Origin: Nilaparvata lugens
Taxonomy: Eukaryota > Arthropoda > Insecta > Hemiptera > Delphacidae
DNA: 64,000 nt
Direction: 5' to 3'
Assembly: GCF_014356525.2 (NCBI RefSeq)
Contig: NC_052505.1
Location: forward strand, 52,394,970-52,458,969
Under the pieces are notes generated by a model. That model did no database searches, was not told the DNA's origin, and saw only the letters and a program-made list of their open reading frames with translations. How positions within the stretch are numbered: the first letter of the stretch is position 1; every line of letters starts with the position of its first letter. The translations under genes and the position numbers were made by a program. Below are positions 33,812 through 43,994 of this stretch, in pieces.

Positions 33812-35661
33812 ATGAGTGTAAAGATAACCCACGGAAGTTTTGGGGGGTCTTGAACGAAATAGCTGGAAAAAGCATATCAAAAGATAAGTTCCCAATTGGA
33901 AAATTTACAAAGAAGAATTCATCAGAAGTTAATGAGGGCGTTGCAAGGGATGTGGCTGATGAGTTCAACCAATACTTCTCTACAGTTGGTCAAAATCTTG
34001 CTGAATGTATTGCCCCTAGTGGACCATTAGTAGTAGATGATCGGGATTATGCAGAAGATACAACATTTCTTCTTGGTAGAGTAAACGAAGATGATATTCT
34101 TAGACATATCAACGATTTACGAGGTGGCTCTGCACCTGGGTGTGATGGAATTCCTGCTTCCCTAGTAAAAGAAAATTCTCAATTATTTACAAAGCCCATC
34201 TTACATATAGTGAATTGCAGTATTGTCTCTGGCATTTTCCCTTCCAATTTTAAAACAGCTAAAGTTATTCCGCTCTATAAGTCATCTGATGCAACCAACA
34301 AATCTAACTATAGACCAATTTCGCTCCTAAGTGTCTTCTCTAAAATTATCGAGAAAGTTGTTAAAGAACAACTTAGTTCTTACTTAGAAGACAACTCAAT
34401 TCTTACAGATTTTCAGTACGGATTTAGGAAAGAAAGAAATATAAACGATGCCCTCTTCAATATAAATAAGGATATAAATAGTATAATAAATAACAATAAG
34501 CGTGGTCTATTAGCTTTCATTGATTTGGCTAAAGCTTTTGACTCCTTGGATAGGCATAAATTAATTCACAAATTAGAACAGGTTGGCATAAGAGGGAAAG
34601 CATTAGAATGGTTTTCCAGCTATTTGAGGGAGCGGAAGCAGTTTGTTACAATCAACAATATTGAGAGTGCTACGCTACCAATAGACTATGGGGTGGTGCA
34701 GGGAAGTAATTTGGGCCCGATTCTATTTCTAATTTATATCAATAATTTGTCAAGAATTAATATAACTGGTAAAATGTTTTTATTTGCTGATGATGCAGCT
34801 ATTTTATTTGATGGTTCAGACTGGGAAGAAGTTACTGCATCGTCAACAAGGGATCTTTGTCTGGTTAAAAAATGGTTTGATCAGAACTCACTCACAGTGA
34901 ATGTTTCTAAAACAAAATTCTTACCCATAGCTTTGAGGTCCAACTTGAGCATCAACATCGAAAGTATAAAGCTGCATGCTTGCGGGAATCTCAATGCAAA
35001 TGACTGTCAATGTGAGAGTATTTCAAAAGTCGACTCACACAAATACTTGGGAATCGTTTTCAATAGCTCTATGAACTGGGCTAATCATGTGGATTACATG
35101 AAAAATAAATTAAGGAAATTCATATTTGTTTTCAGGCAACTCCATGACATTCTATTCCCTGCTGAATTGAGGCTCTGTTACTTTGCATATTGCCAATCAT
35201 TGCTTATGGGAGGTATAATAGCTTGGGGTGGAGGTTATAGATCTGTTTTGGAACCACTCAATGTAATCCAGAATTCCATCATCAAAGCAGCTCTTGGTAA
35301 GGGTCGTAGATATCCAACACACGCGCTTTTCAATGAATTCAATGTATTCAACTTGAGACAACTCTATTTAAAAACATTATTGATCTACTCTCTTAAGAAT
35401 TCAGAAAACATCTTTGTGCATCACATTCATAATTATGGTACCCGCAGTTCAAATACATCGAGAATATTGACAGACAGACTAGTAAGAACCTTTTCCATCA
35501 CGAATTCATCCTACATATCACAAATCCTTTACAGAAATATTCCTCCTCACTTGAAAAACATACAGAGCTGCGCAGTACTCAAGAGAAAGGTTTCCGAGTG
35601 GTTGGTATATCTGGGAAGAGACATGTCAGAGGCGATCATAACATCTAATTATAGATGTTAA
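33812..35661 (+). pseudogene. LINE ORF2, reverse transcriptase and C-terminus
   Basis: An uninterrupted frame of about 600 codons after the last frameshift. RT motifs in order: KVIPLYKSSDATNKSNYRPI, FQYGFRKERN, FIDLAKAFDSLDRHK, VVQGSNLGPILFLIYINN, the catalytic FADD (34783-34794), and a HKYLGIVFNSSMNW thumb motif. A C-terminal domain follows with GGIIAWGGGYRSV, HNYGTRSSN and YRNIPPHLKN, stopping at 35659-35661. It belongs to the same broad group as the fragment at 14758-15303. The domain is intact but has no start and no fused endonuclease. Confidence 0.85.
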
Positions 35662-35930
35662 CACCTTAATAATATAAACAACTATTCAACTGACTACATC
35701 GAATTATAGACTGACTGACTATTACTAATAATACCGTACTCACTGTAGTGCTGCTGCTCTGTCTACTATCGCGGTGCTGGGAATCTGAAGTCATAGCCGT
35801 TGGAATTGTACATTATATGTTACCTTTGAACATTTTCTTTCATTGCATAATTAATTTGTATCATCTTTCCACTCTGTATAATTTTCTTTATCATATTAAG
35901 TTTCTTGATGATTATTATTATCTTGTGTAG

Positions 35931-36430
35931 TAAGTTAGCCGAATTACATTGAATCATTCGCTCCTTATTAATTATATATTTTGCTCTAAACCAATCCGAT
36001 GCTTTAGACATAGATGTTGCCGATGAAGTTTCAAGTTTGTGAATGTCATTACTCTCATATACAAAAGTTGTATCATCGGCATACAATATTGTCTGATTCT
36101 TTACGAAGCTTGGTAGGTCATTTATCATAAGTATAAAAAGCAGCGGCCCGAGCACGGAACCCTGTGGTACACCATACTTGACTTCTGATACCTTGGATCT
36201 TGATCCCTTAATACGTACACTATCTGTTTTCGCTTTCGTAGATAAGATTTTAATAATCTATTGGGGAATCCCATTGCCGCCATCTTATCCAGAAGAACGG
36301 AATGGTCAATACAATCAAATGCCTTGCTCAGGTCACAGAAGGTGGCCTGAACAAAGCGTTTACCCTCAAAAGCCTCAAGTATTTTATTGATGAGTGAACC
36401 AACAGCTTGTATGTTGGTTCTATGAAAGGG
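35931..36430 (-). pseudogene. LINE reverse transcriptase fragment
   Basis: The minus strand reads NIQAVGSLINKILEAFEGKR, then FCDLSKAFDCIDHSVL. A frame change near 36180 leads to MLGPLLFILMINDLPSF, YADDTTF (about 36066-36086) and KASDWFRAKYIINKE. It is the middle of an RT domain only, about 165 residues. It abuts the 3' end of the plus-strand LINE at about 35925 and the octamer array at 36436, so both of its ends are junctions. Confidence 0.75.
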
Positions 36431-36435
36431 ATGGG

Positions 36436-36857
36436 AGATATATGTTTATATGTTTATATGCTTATATGTTTATATGTTTATATGTTTATATGTTCATATG
36501 TTTATATGTTTATATGTTTATATGTTTATATGTTTATATTTTTATATGTTTATATGGTTATATGTTTATATGTACATATGTTTATATGTTTTATGTTTAT
36601 ATGTTTATATGTTATATGTTCATATGTTTATATGTTATATGTTTATATGTTTATATGTTTATATGTTTATATGTTTATATGTTTATATGTTTATATGTTC
36701 ATATGTTTATATGTTTATATGTTTATATGTTTATATGTTTATATGTTATATGTTTTATGTTTATATGTTTATATGTTCATATGTTTATATGTTTATATGT
36801 TTATATGTTTATATGTTTATATGTTTATATTTTTATATGTTTATAAGTTTATATGTT
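36436..36857 (+). repeat. (TATGTTTA)n octamer array
   Basis: About 420 bp of the octamer TATGTTTA with scattered variants (GTTCATATG, missing bases). All three plus frames are open because the repeat contains no stops. The encoded MFICLYVY repeats are not a protein. It adjoins the Helitron-like repeat copy 2. In copy 1 the same place has one to two units. Confidence 0.95.
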
Positions 36858-37385
36858 GCACATTTACGGCGAAACGCGGTAATAGATTTTCATGAAATTT
36901 GACAGGTATGTTCCTTTTTAAATTGCGCGTCGACGTATATACAAGGTTTTTGGAAATTTTGCATTTCAAGGATAATATAAAAGGAAAAAGGAGCCTCCTT
37001 CATACGTCAATATTAGAGTGAAAATCAGACTATAGAATTATTCATCATAAATCAGCTGTCGAGTTGACTATAAATCGCATGCCATGACGCATGAAATTCA
37101 ATATCTCAATGTAACTTGGTAAAAAATTTAGCAGCTGTGTAGACTATAAATTGCATGCCTCAATAAATGCAATTTTTATGCACTATTAAATAGGATGCAG
37201 AGAACTTATAACAGCTCGTCTGGTTTTCTCGCGCTAAATTCCGGAAAGCGTTATATGATAATTAAATCTTGTGTAAGCATGATCTGTTCAAATAAATAGC
37301 TAGTGTATCAGTGTGGATGTGCTTATGGTTTGGGACGTCGTTATAACTGCGCGAGGTCTACTGTTCACAGAACTACTAGTAAATA
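36858..37385 (+). mobile_element. Helitron-like dispersed repeat, copy 2
   Basis: Starts just after the octamer array with ACATTTACGGCGAAACGCGG and ends AACTACTAG|T at about 37379. It matches the inverted copy at 16568-16960 at both ends but differs in length between them. The frame 37303-37692 crosses its end and is not a gene. Confidence 0.55.
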
Positions 37386-38234
37386 TAATGACAGCAGGAG
37401 AATTGAGTCTAAAAATGACACTTCCAGCTCATCTGTCATGATTGAGGAAATAGTATTTTCGTCAACATGCCTTGAGTTGGAAAATTCAGTGGGAAATAAA
37501 ATCTATCTTCAGAGATTTTGGTACGAGAAATCTTATATTCCGCTTGCTCAAATAGTCCCCGTCAATACTCATACAAATACAGTCAGAAGGTTGTTAAATT
37601 ATTTCGGTGTACTGGCAGGATCCGGCCTCCAAACCTGCCATTTACATACTTATAAAAATAATATTTTGAACACCTTATGGCTCAGGAGTTAGAATGATCG
37701 TTTGTAGGAGTTGTAATATGATATTCCAGTAACTCAGTGAGCTATCATAATTCTTACTTCTCCATTTCCCTACCTTTTCACCTTTTCATAAGAATACCTA
37801 TCACACATATTCCCAGGTGCTAATCTCTCACAACAATAGTTATTTACGAATATGACTGTTCTATTTCTATAAGCTTCTTATCATCTACTTCATAAATTAA
37901 TAAAAAATCACATAAGTTATAGAGCATAAAAAATGTTTGTTAAACAAGTTCAATTTTTTAATTACACCGTTAAAATCCTTCATCTATGAAACTCTCAAGG
38001 ATTATGTGTTCAAAAATTCATTACGAGCGCCTTTTTCATTTGGTATTAGAAGGATAATGTTGTTAAGAGATGAGTGGACTCTCATTATAATATCCAAAAG
38101 CCTGCCACGAACGATACTACAAGCTTATTGAACAAATCTGAGCAGACTTATGTTTGTTCAGACATCTCGTGTCATCAACGAAAGACAGACGAAAACCATT
38201 TGTCGGTATCGCCATGACTGTAAAATTTGATCAA
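37386..38234. other. Non-coding stretch
   Basis: No recognised gene or repeat. If the receptor gene continues on the minus strand this could be intron, but no transmembrane exon could be identified. Confidence 0.4.
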
Positions 38235-38800
38235 GATGTTCTTTCTTGCTCTAACTTTGAGGGATCGAGGGATTGCTCCGCATACCACGTTGAATTTTGA
38301 TACTTTTTTCTGGACAACCTAGTCATAATCATATATGTGCTGTCGCAGCCTAGATATTTGAAATTTGATACCTGTTCCAAAATCCAGTCTCCCAATACTA
38401 TTTTTGAACGTATCGGCCACTTTCCCTGAAAAGCTGTGATTTTCGTTGTAGTTGCCGAGATTTTCATTTTAAAATGTTCGCTTCTTATATTGTGCGTATA
38501 CATTGCAATTTGCAGCTTGTCCTCAGATTTCTGTATTATTACTGTGTCGTCCGCAAACATTAAATGGTTCATATAGGTGCGAGTAAGAGAAATACCCTAG
38601 CCAACACTCTGCTGCCATGCACACATAAGCTCATCAACATGAATATTGGAGAGAGCAGGTGAAATTGGACATCCCTTTTTAACTCCTTTATTTGTCAGTA
38701 TCTCTCTGGACTATTTCCCATTCTTCAATGTTATTCTTTAATGTGAACACCACATCAATACAAGATCTTCCTATTCTGAAACCTTTCCTTTCCTGTTAGA
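38235..38800 (-). pseudogene. LINE reverse transcriptase fragment, different class
   Basis: The minus strand reads ILTNKGVKKGCPISPALSNI (about 38640-38700), a stop, then YMNHLMFADDTVIIQKSEDK (38510-38575) and KWPIRSKIVLGDWILEQVSNFKYLGCD split over the following 150 bp. G-x-KKGCPISP, rather than GVPQGS, marks a different RT class from the other LINEs here. It may belong with the C-terminal type at 16040-16400. It is a heavily degraded internal fragment, possibly inside the intron downstream of the receptor exon. Confidence 0.75.
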
Positions 38801-39097
38801 GGGCTCTCGCTGATGATGAACATGCATGGTAAACATGTGCATGTGCATGATAAATTCGCAAGATTATCATGCATGTTCTCCCGTTAGCGGCCAGTCTAAC
38901 AGACATTTCTATTCAGAGGCATATTCAACAGAATTGTGGTATCGTTAGTCGTCGGCCTAATTCTGATGATACTGATATGTGGGAGTCCGCCTCAACTCCG
39001 GTGATTCACAAATTTATCTGTAAATATTCAGAAATGTATGCACACAAATTCATGAGAAATGCTGAATGGATAGTATGTTATTGAAGGTTGGACTCAC
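38801..39097 (-). other. Start of intron after receptor exon
   Basis: Begins (reading minus) with the GTGAGTCC donor at 39097. It contains a CATG-rich stretch (38818-38875) and no further exon. Confidence 0.5.
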
Positions 39098-39419
39098 GAG
39101 CAAATCGGCGATGGCAAGGTGTATAAGCATGTTGTTGATGTTGTTGCGCCTGCGCCGAATGAGGATGGAAAGGACGGTGAAGTTGCCTATAGCCGACAGC
39201 AGCATGAGGGTGGAGTAGGCGATGATGGAGAGGCGATGCCCGTCGTTGAACTGCATGTCGATGGGGAAGTCGAAGGTGAAGGTGGAGTTGACGCACCACT
39301 GGTGCCAGTGGGGGAACAGCTGCAGGTGCGGCCATTGCTGCGGGCCGCACTCCGATAGCGAGCCATTTTGCGATCCTTGTAGCTCGTCACCTCCAGCAGA
39401 CACGTTCATACTACAACAT
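39098..39419 (-). CDS. Class A GPCR exon, adipokinetic hormone receptor-like
   Basis: First coding exon, 104 codons from ATG 39409-39407, with 10 nt of leader after the acceptor (TTCTCTGTTTGCAG|ATG). The extracellular N-terminus has possible N-glycosylation sites (NVS at 2, NGS at 15, NST at 41). TM1 carries the conserved GN pair (LMLLSAIGNFTVLSIL, about 64-82). A basic intracellular loop (IRRRRNNINN) leads into the start of TM2 with the conserved Asp (HLAIADLL, 97-104). The exon ends at CTC|GTGAGT, phase 0. The FNDGHRLSIIAYS entry to TM1 and the INNMLIHLAIADLL stretch resemble insect AKH receptors, which respond to AKH peptides in fat body and drive lipid and carbohydrate release. An AKH/corazonin-related peptide receptor is the main alternative. 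It is clearly GC-richer than its surroundings. Later exons were not found within the window. Confidence 0.75.
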
Positions 39420-39514
39420 CTGCAAACAGAGAATAAAATTTTACAATGTATCCTTTTCATGGTACTTGTGTTTGTATGATTAGACGGATTCCCAGTCATC
39501 AATACAAATACCCA

Positions 39515-39880
39515 CTCAGCGTTTCACAACTCAAGAATCCGGTAGAGTAAGAGTGAGAATACGATTCTCTAGAGTTTCAATGTGGCAAAATCGTTCACCC
39601 GGGCTGAGTGGAAATTGTCCCATCAGAGCTCGTGGGAGTATTTTCTCCACGTTCACTTATATTGTACCGTACTGCACTTATCAATATCAGTGTTTCATAT
39701 TTCAAGGTTCCGGTACAGTGCAGTACGATTCCCCTGAGTTGCAATGAGACAAGGTCGCTCAGCCGAACTGGGTGGGAAATGCCCCATCAGTACTCGTGAC
39801 AATAATATATTCACGTCAACTTATACTCTACATTCACTTACACTGTAGTGGTATGTGGGAATCCGCCGGAAAGTGTTATG
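39515..39880. repeat. Diverged tandem duplication upstream of receptor exon
   Basis: Units at about 39525-39690 and 39700-39870 align in order: TCAAG..TCCGGTA, ACGATTC, GCAA.G.GA/TGGCAA, CGTTCACCCGGGCTGAGTGG versus the GCTCAGCCGAACTGGGTGGG equivalent, CCCATCAG..CTCGTG, and CACGTTCACTTA versus CACGTCAACTTA. It lies 5' of the receptor exon on its strand. Function unknown. Confidence 0.55.
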
Positions 39881-40390
39881 TATGTTTTCAAAAAGCAATA
39901 GAGAATTGCCGAAAAGTGGGCTACCCATGTAGTACCCAAAAGATCCACACATGGAGTAAGAAGAAATAAGCTCTATAATTTAGTTTGGCACGACTATGTG
40001 GTCATATACTGTTGATACTGGAGCCTTGTTAGTAGCCCAGTCAATAATGATGCGCAACAAATAATGGGAAAGCAGAGTTTGATTTTTGCTGGGTTTAAGT
40101 ATCCATAGTACACAGCATGGACTCAAAATATCCCTATCGTTACACCCCTTGCTGTCACCAGGAACCATCCCCCCCCATAGTACGAAACTGCAGTGGTTTC
40201 GTGGAACAAGTATATCTCGGCTCCAAATTGAAATATAGATCTGACTTTGATTCTATCTTTTCAAGTATGAATAGATCTACTATTAATCTCACTGAACATT
40301 TTATCGTACATCTCTTTTTTAAGAAGTTATTCTCATTCAAAGTCAAAACATTAGGAAATCTCACTTCATATTTTTATTTTTTGTCTAATA
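39881..40390. other. Non-coding stretch
   Basis: Short frames on both strands (39980-40364) show no domain. Nothing recognised. Confidence 0.4.
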
Positions 40391-40395
40391 AAAGC
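40391..40395 (+). repeat. Candidate 5-bp target duplication, left
   Basis: AAAGC directly before copy B of the 2-kb repeat. The same five bases follow its other end at 42499-42503. Confidence 0.45.
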
Positions 40396-40585
40396 TGTCA
40401 CGTTATTTTTTTATATTTAAATAACGATTAGCCTCCTGCTTGGCATCAGTCGGTAGAGCATGAAATATTTTGATATAATTATAAAAATTAGGTTGTGGTT
40501 TTTTAATAGGATACAGTCTCATAAAAATCTTTATAGGCCCAGATGTGAGCTTCCACTATAATTCTGATAATTCATTAAAAAATAA

Positions 40586-40587
<2 letters not shown>

Positions 40588-40631
<44 letters not shown>

Positions 40632-40656
40632 TATATATATAATATATATATATATA
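40588..40656. repeat. (AT)n microsatellite
   Basis: AT units with short interruptions, inside copy B. Absent at the matching place in copy A. Confidence 0.9.
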
Positions 40657-41010
40657 GTACTTATCCTATAGTATTGAGGAATTAAAATAAATTGCACACC
40701 ATAAACAATTTGATACATATATTAACAAATATTGCAAAAATAGATCAGGGCACACAATATATAAAGAGCGATAAAAAATATATAATATAAAAATAGAACA
40801 ATAATTGAAATCAGTAAACTATCACAGGCTAAATACTATTCTCTAAATTTATAGCACGAAACGTTACCATGTGCTTTTATTTTTTAATCATATGCATCCT
40901 TTTGTATGTAGCTGCGATATAAGCTTTACTTGCTAATACTTGTCGACTTGGACAATTCTATTAAAAATAGGTTCCTTAAAATCAACTTGATAATTTGGCA
41001 ACCAATAATC

Positions 41011-41016
<6 letters not shown>

Positions 41017-41077
<61 letters not shown>
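41017..41077. repeat. (AT)n microsatellite
   Basis: AT units with one TATTAT interruption, inside copy B. Confidence 0.9.
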
Positions 41078-41080
<3 letters not shown>

Positions 41081-42503
41081 TTCTCTAGTATCTAATAGAT
41101 TTCTTTGCAATGAATATATATTTTATCTCAGGGTGCAAGATTCGGCACCTGACGGAATAAGTAGAGCAATTCATCTAGTGAATCAGAGCTACAACAAACT
41201 ATCGCAAATTATATTGCAAAAGTTAAAGATCATATGAATATGTATTAACAGCCTAGATTTTATACTTCTTTGATTTATTAGAATTTCTGAAATGTTCTGA
41301 CTCATTACTCCTCTAATAAAATACCTTGAATACTATATTTACTTGCTCAAGTATTTTTTACTAAATTCTTAATTTATAAGAAAACCCTTTCGACGAGCTA
41401 GCTTTGATTATTATGTAATTTCGAAGCACTGAGGGCGCCCTGTCACTAATTCAATATTTCTCACTCACGTGTCGAAATCTTCTTATGAGCCGCTGATGTC
41501 GATCCAACTCTTGGTGGTCCTGACTATGGTAGCCGGAGTCGTCTCTTCCAAGGGGTTACAAAATTATTTAAAATGAGAATGACTTCTGCTTTATAAGAGC
41601 ATCACAAAGTCTTATAAGAAATTTAATAATTCAATCTAACTTTAGCTTTTTACAAGTTATAGCAAGGTATTACGCTCTATAATATTTAGGGACCTCTCAT
41701 GGTGGCATTTGGCAGGCGAGTGTTGGTTCTCCTTTCTCAATTTTACAATTCTCATTTCCGACTTCCAAATTTACATAAAATTTGAATATCCTAGTCCTCC
41801 GCCATTCAAGGTTCAAATAGACTGTACTAAAATATTAAATTATTACTTATGTTGTATGTTTAATAATTTCTTTGCCTTCGGGCCATATCCAAAACATAGA
41901 CTATACAACAATTTTATACAAATTCTATTTATTTGTATAAATATATACAAATATTTTTGAATCGGCATACTATTGCCGCCTATCAATTGCCATTATGTGA
42001 TTGGTGCATGCAAATTGTTTCAGTATTCATGCGCTTGGTAACCTCCTATTTGCTGGATACATTTAATTATTTTTATTAGGTTTTTTTAAATATGCCCTCT
42101 ACATGCTAGTTAATTTTCTATACGTTATAATTTGTTTCATGCATCATAATAGTTAGCCACGTGAGACCTTTTGTTCCTCAAATTGCATACCGTTTTGCCG
42201 CAATAAATTTCTGCCAAGGTGTTTGGTCAGATTCTACGTTGCATGGCTCGGTCGATCGTTAGGTCGCCGATCACTAGATGTTTATGCCTAACCTCAACCT
42301 TCAATATTTTATATAATATCATATATTAGCAAAAAATTATTTCAATTCCTCTTAGGCTGTTGTACAGTTTAGCCAGGTCAATCTGATATTATCTAATCTT
42401 TATGTTATCTCTTTGGCGATATTAGCCAGTTACTTTACTCAGACCTATTAATATTTCAGCTAGGGATTTTTATATCTACCCAAATTTCAATATGTTACAA
42501 AGC

Positions 42504-42866
42504 TAACGCTCCCTTTTTCGAGAAAAATGTTCCATATAAAATTTATAGCTCGTTTCAAGATCTTCAAAATGATGTATCATAAGTCGAACGTTTTTGATAT
42601 CTTATAATCTCAATCGACCAGTCAATCTGCACAATATAAATAATAATAGATATCCAAGTACCCTTTACAAAATTGTTAATTTACAACATGTTTCGGCTAT
42701 ATGATGCCATTACCAAGTCAAGTGTACATAGATTTATATCTTTATTTATGTTCAAGAGCAGCCCCAACAGAAAAAAATACAATCTGCACAATGCACGGTT
42801 TTTTCGCGCTAGATGCTCATTCGAGTAATACTACCAACAGCAGGTGTTTTTGAAAAATTACAATTA
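42504..42866. other. Non-coding stretch between repeats
   Basis: Nothing recognised. It contains an AGGTATTACTCG-poor AT-rich sequence and ends at the TA target of the next element. Confidence 0.35.
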
Positions 42867-43550
42867 AAGCTGCGTTCACACCGGAGTTGATAACACGAGC
42901 TATTAACAAAAAGTTATTAACTTGACTGAATCGTCAAAAATTTCTCTCAACAAAAGTTAATAACTCGTGTTTTTAACAGAAAATTCCTTGTTATTAACAA
43001 GATCTTGTTATCAATATAATTGACTTCCATATGATTTCATTTAACGAGAGTATTCATTATGATATAACAGCCGGAATGAGAAGCAAAAAATTGTCTTCAA
43101 AATACCTTAAATTGAGGTGTGATCGATCATTAACAGAATGATCTTCAGCTGATCTAATGTGAACAAATTATAATGCATTTACACCAGAGTTGATAACAAA
43201 AGTTTTTAACATAGGTTAATTAATTACATTTTCTTTTGGCAGCTAGTTTTGTTATCAACAAAAGTTAATAACTTTGTCACGTGTTTCGTCTGCAGCTTTA
43301 GTTGTAGGGTAGGGATACTTGGCGAGGGGGCTGCGGGGAAGATAGGACCTGTTGTTAAATGCGATGCGAGGCTTTTGTTATTAACATAACACATTTCCTT
43401 TGATCTTCACCGACTCTTGTTAATAACAAGGAATTTTCTGTTAGAAACACGAGTTATTAACTTTTGTTAAGAGAAATTCTTGTCGATTCAGTCAAGTTGA
43501 TAACTTTTTATTAATAAATCATGTTATTAACTCCGGTGTAAACGCAGCTT
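42867..43550. mobile_element. MITE, AAGCTGCG family, 684 bp, long arms
   Basis: TA|AAGCTGCGTTCACACCGGAG opens it and CTCCGGTGTAAACGCAGCTT closes it. The inverted arms extend about 136 bp (42867-43002 and 43415-43550) with few mismatches. It has the same termini as 9773-9938 and 51909-52144 but a different interior. The right TA has become AA. Not coding. Confidence 0.8.
43173..43298. mobile_element. Possible nested MITE of the same family
   Basis: Inside the larger element, TA|ATGCATTTACACCAGAGTTG and CTGCAGCTT|TA resemble the family termini and face each other. The interior carries GATAACAAAAG and TTGTTATCAAC complementary pieces. Arms are less similar than in the other copies. Confidence 0.4.
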
Positions 43551-43802
43551 AAGAATGTTTTTTTTCTGTTCTCAATGCCATCCTTCTCGGATGCCCTTGA
43601 TGATAGAAAGTTGAATATGATTTCAAATTTTGGACCAGGATACTTCCTCTCACGTGCATCAAATTAAATAAATAAATAGTTTTGAAATTAGTTGAATTAG
43701 CCGAAGTTATCAAGAAATTCATCCTCTCTCAAAAGTTCTAGTCATTTTTCAATCGAACGGAGTAGGAGTGGATAGAGACAAAATTAAGACCAAGTTTGCA
43801 AA
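43551..43802. other. Non-coding stretch
   Basis: Nothing recognised. Confidence 0.4.
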
Positions 43803-43994
43803 ATGCGCAAAGAAGGCTCAATCTTCTGTGTGTTGATGTGCACAATATCAATATTTTTCCCATTGAAGATTTTTTCTTCCGCAGAATCATGTGCCACAAA
43901 GCTGGGCATGCCACGAAAGAGCCCCTGGATAGCTCCGGATACCCTGCAATCGAAGCACCTTCAAGTGGTTGGAGAAATCTTGATTGGAAAATAG
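43803..43994 (+). CDS. Small frame with signal-peptide-like N-terminus
   Basis: The 63-codon frame opens with AAAATG. A basic start (MRKEGS) precedes a hydrophobic core (IFCVLMCTISIFFPLKIF) and a small-residue stretch (SSAES) that could be a signal-peptidase site. A short basic segment (CATKLGMPRKSPWIAP) follows. It could be the first exon of a secreted protein, or chance in AT-rich DNA. No family is recognised and no splice donor was fixed. Confidence 0.2.
   Translation: MRKEGSIFCVLMCTISIFFPLKIFSSAESCATKLGMPRKSPWIAPDTLQSKHLQVVGEILIGK

Larger units (their letters stand above)
31082..35925 (+). mobile_element. Nearly complete LINE with ORF1 and ORF2
   Basis: Holds most of ORF1, a 940-bp inter-ORF region, ORF2 with endonuclease and RT, and a 3' UTR ending in a short GATTATTATTAT tail near 35920. 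The 5' end is cut inside ORF1, at the junction with the inverted LINE end at 31081. At least four frame changes make it inactive: one in ORF1 and three in ORF2. It is the longest element in the window. Confidence 0.8.
40396..42498 (+). repeat. Two-kilobase non-coding dispersed repeat, copy B
   Basis: Starts TGTCACGTTA and ends TATGTTAC, collinear with 7659-9626. It is longer mainly because two AT microsatellites (about 40588-40656 and 41017-41077) have expanded. Flanking AAAGC on both sides fits a 5-bp target duplication, as for LTR elements or hAT-like sizes. The ends do not form the TG..CA of a standard LTR, however. Small frames inside (40995-41237, 41709-41960) are not conserved in copy A. 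Confidence 0.7.

Noticed and set aside
36394..36902. Three long overlapping plus-strand open frames with MFICLYVY repeats
   Set aside because: They are the three frames of the TATGTTTA array, which contains no stop codons. Not a protein.
37303..37692. 129-codon plus frame
   Set aside because: Crosses the end of a dispersed repeat into unrelated DNA. No domain.
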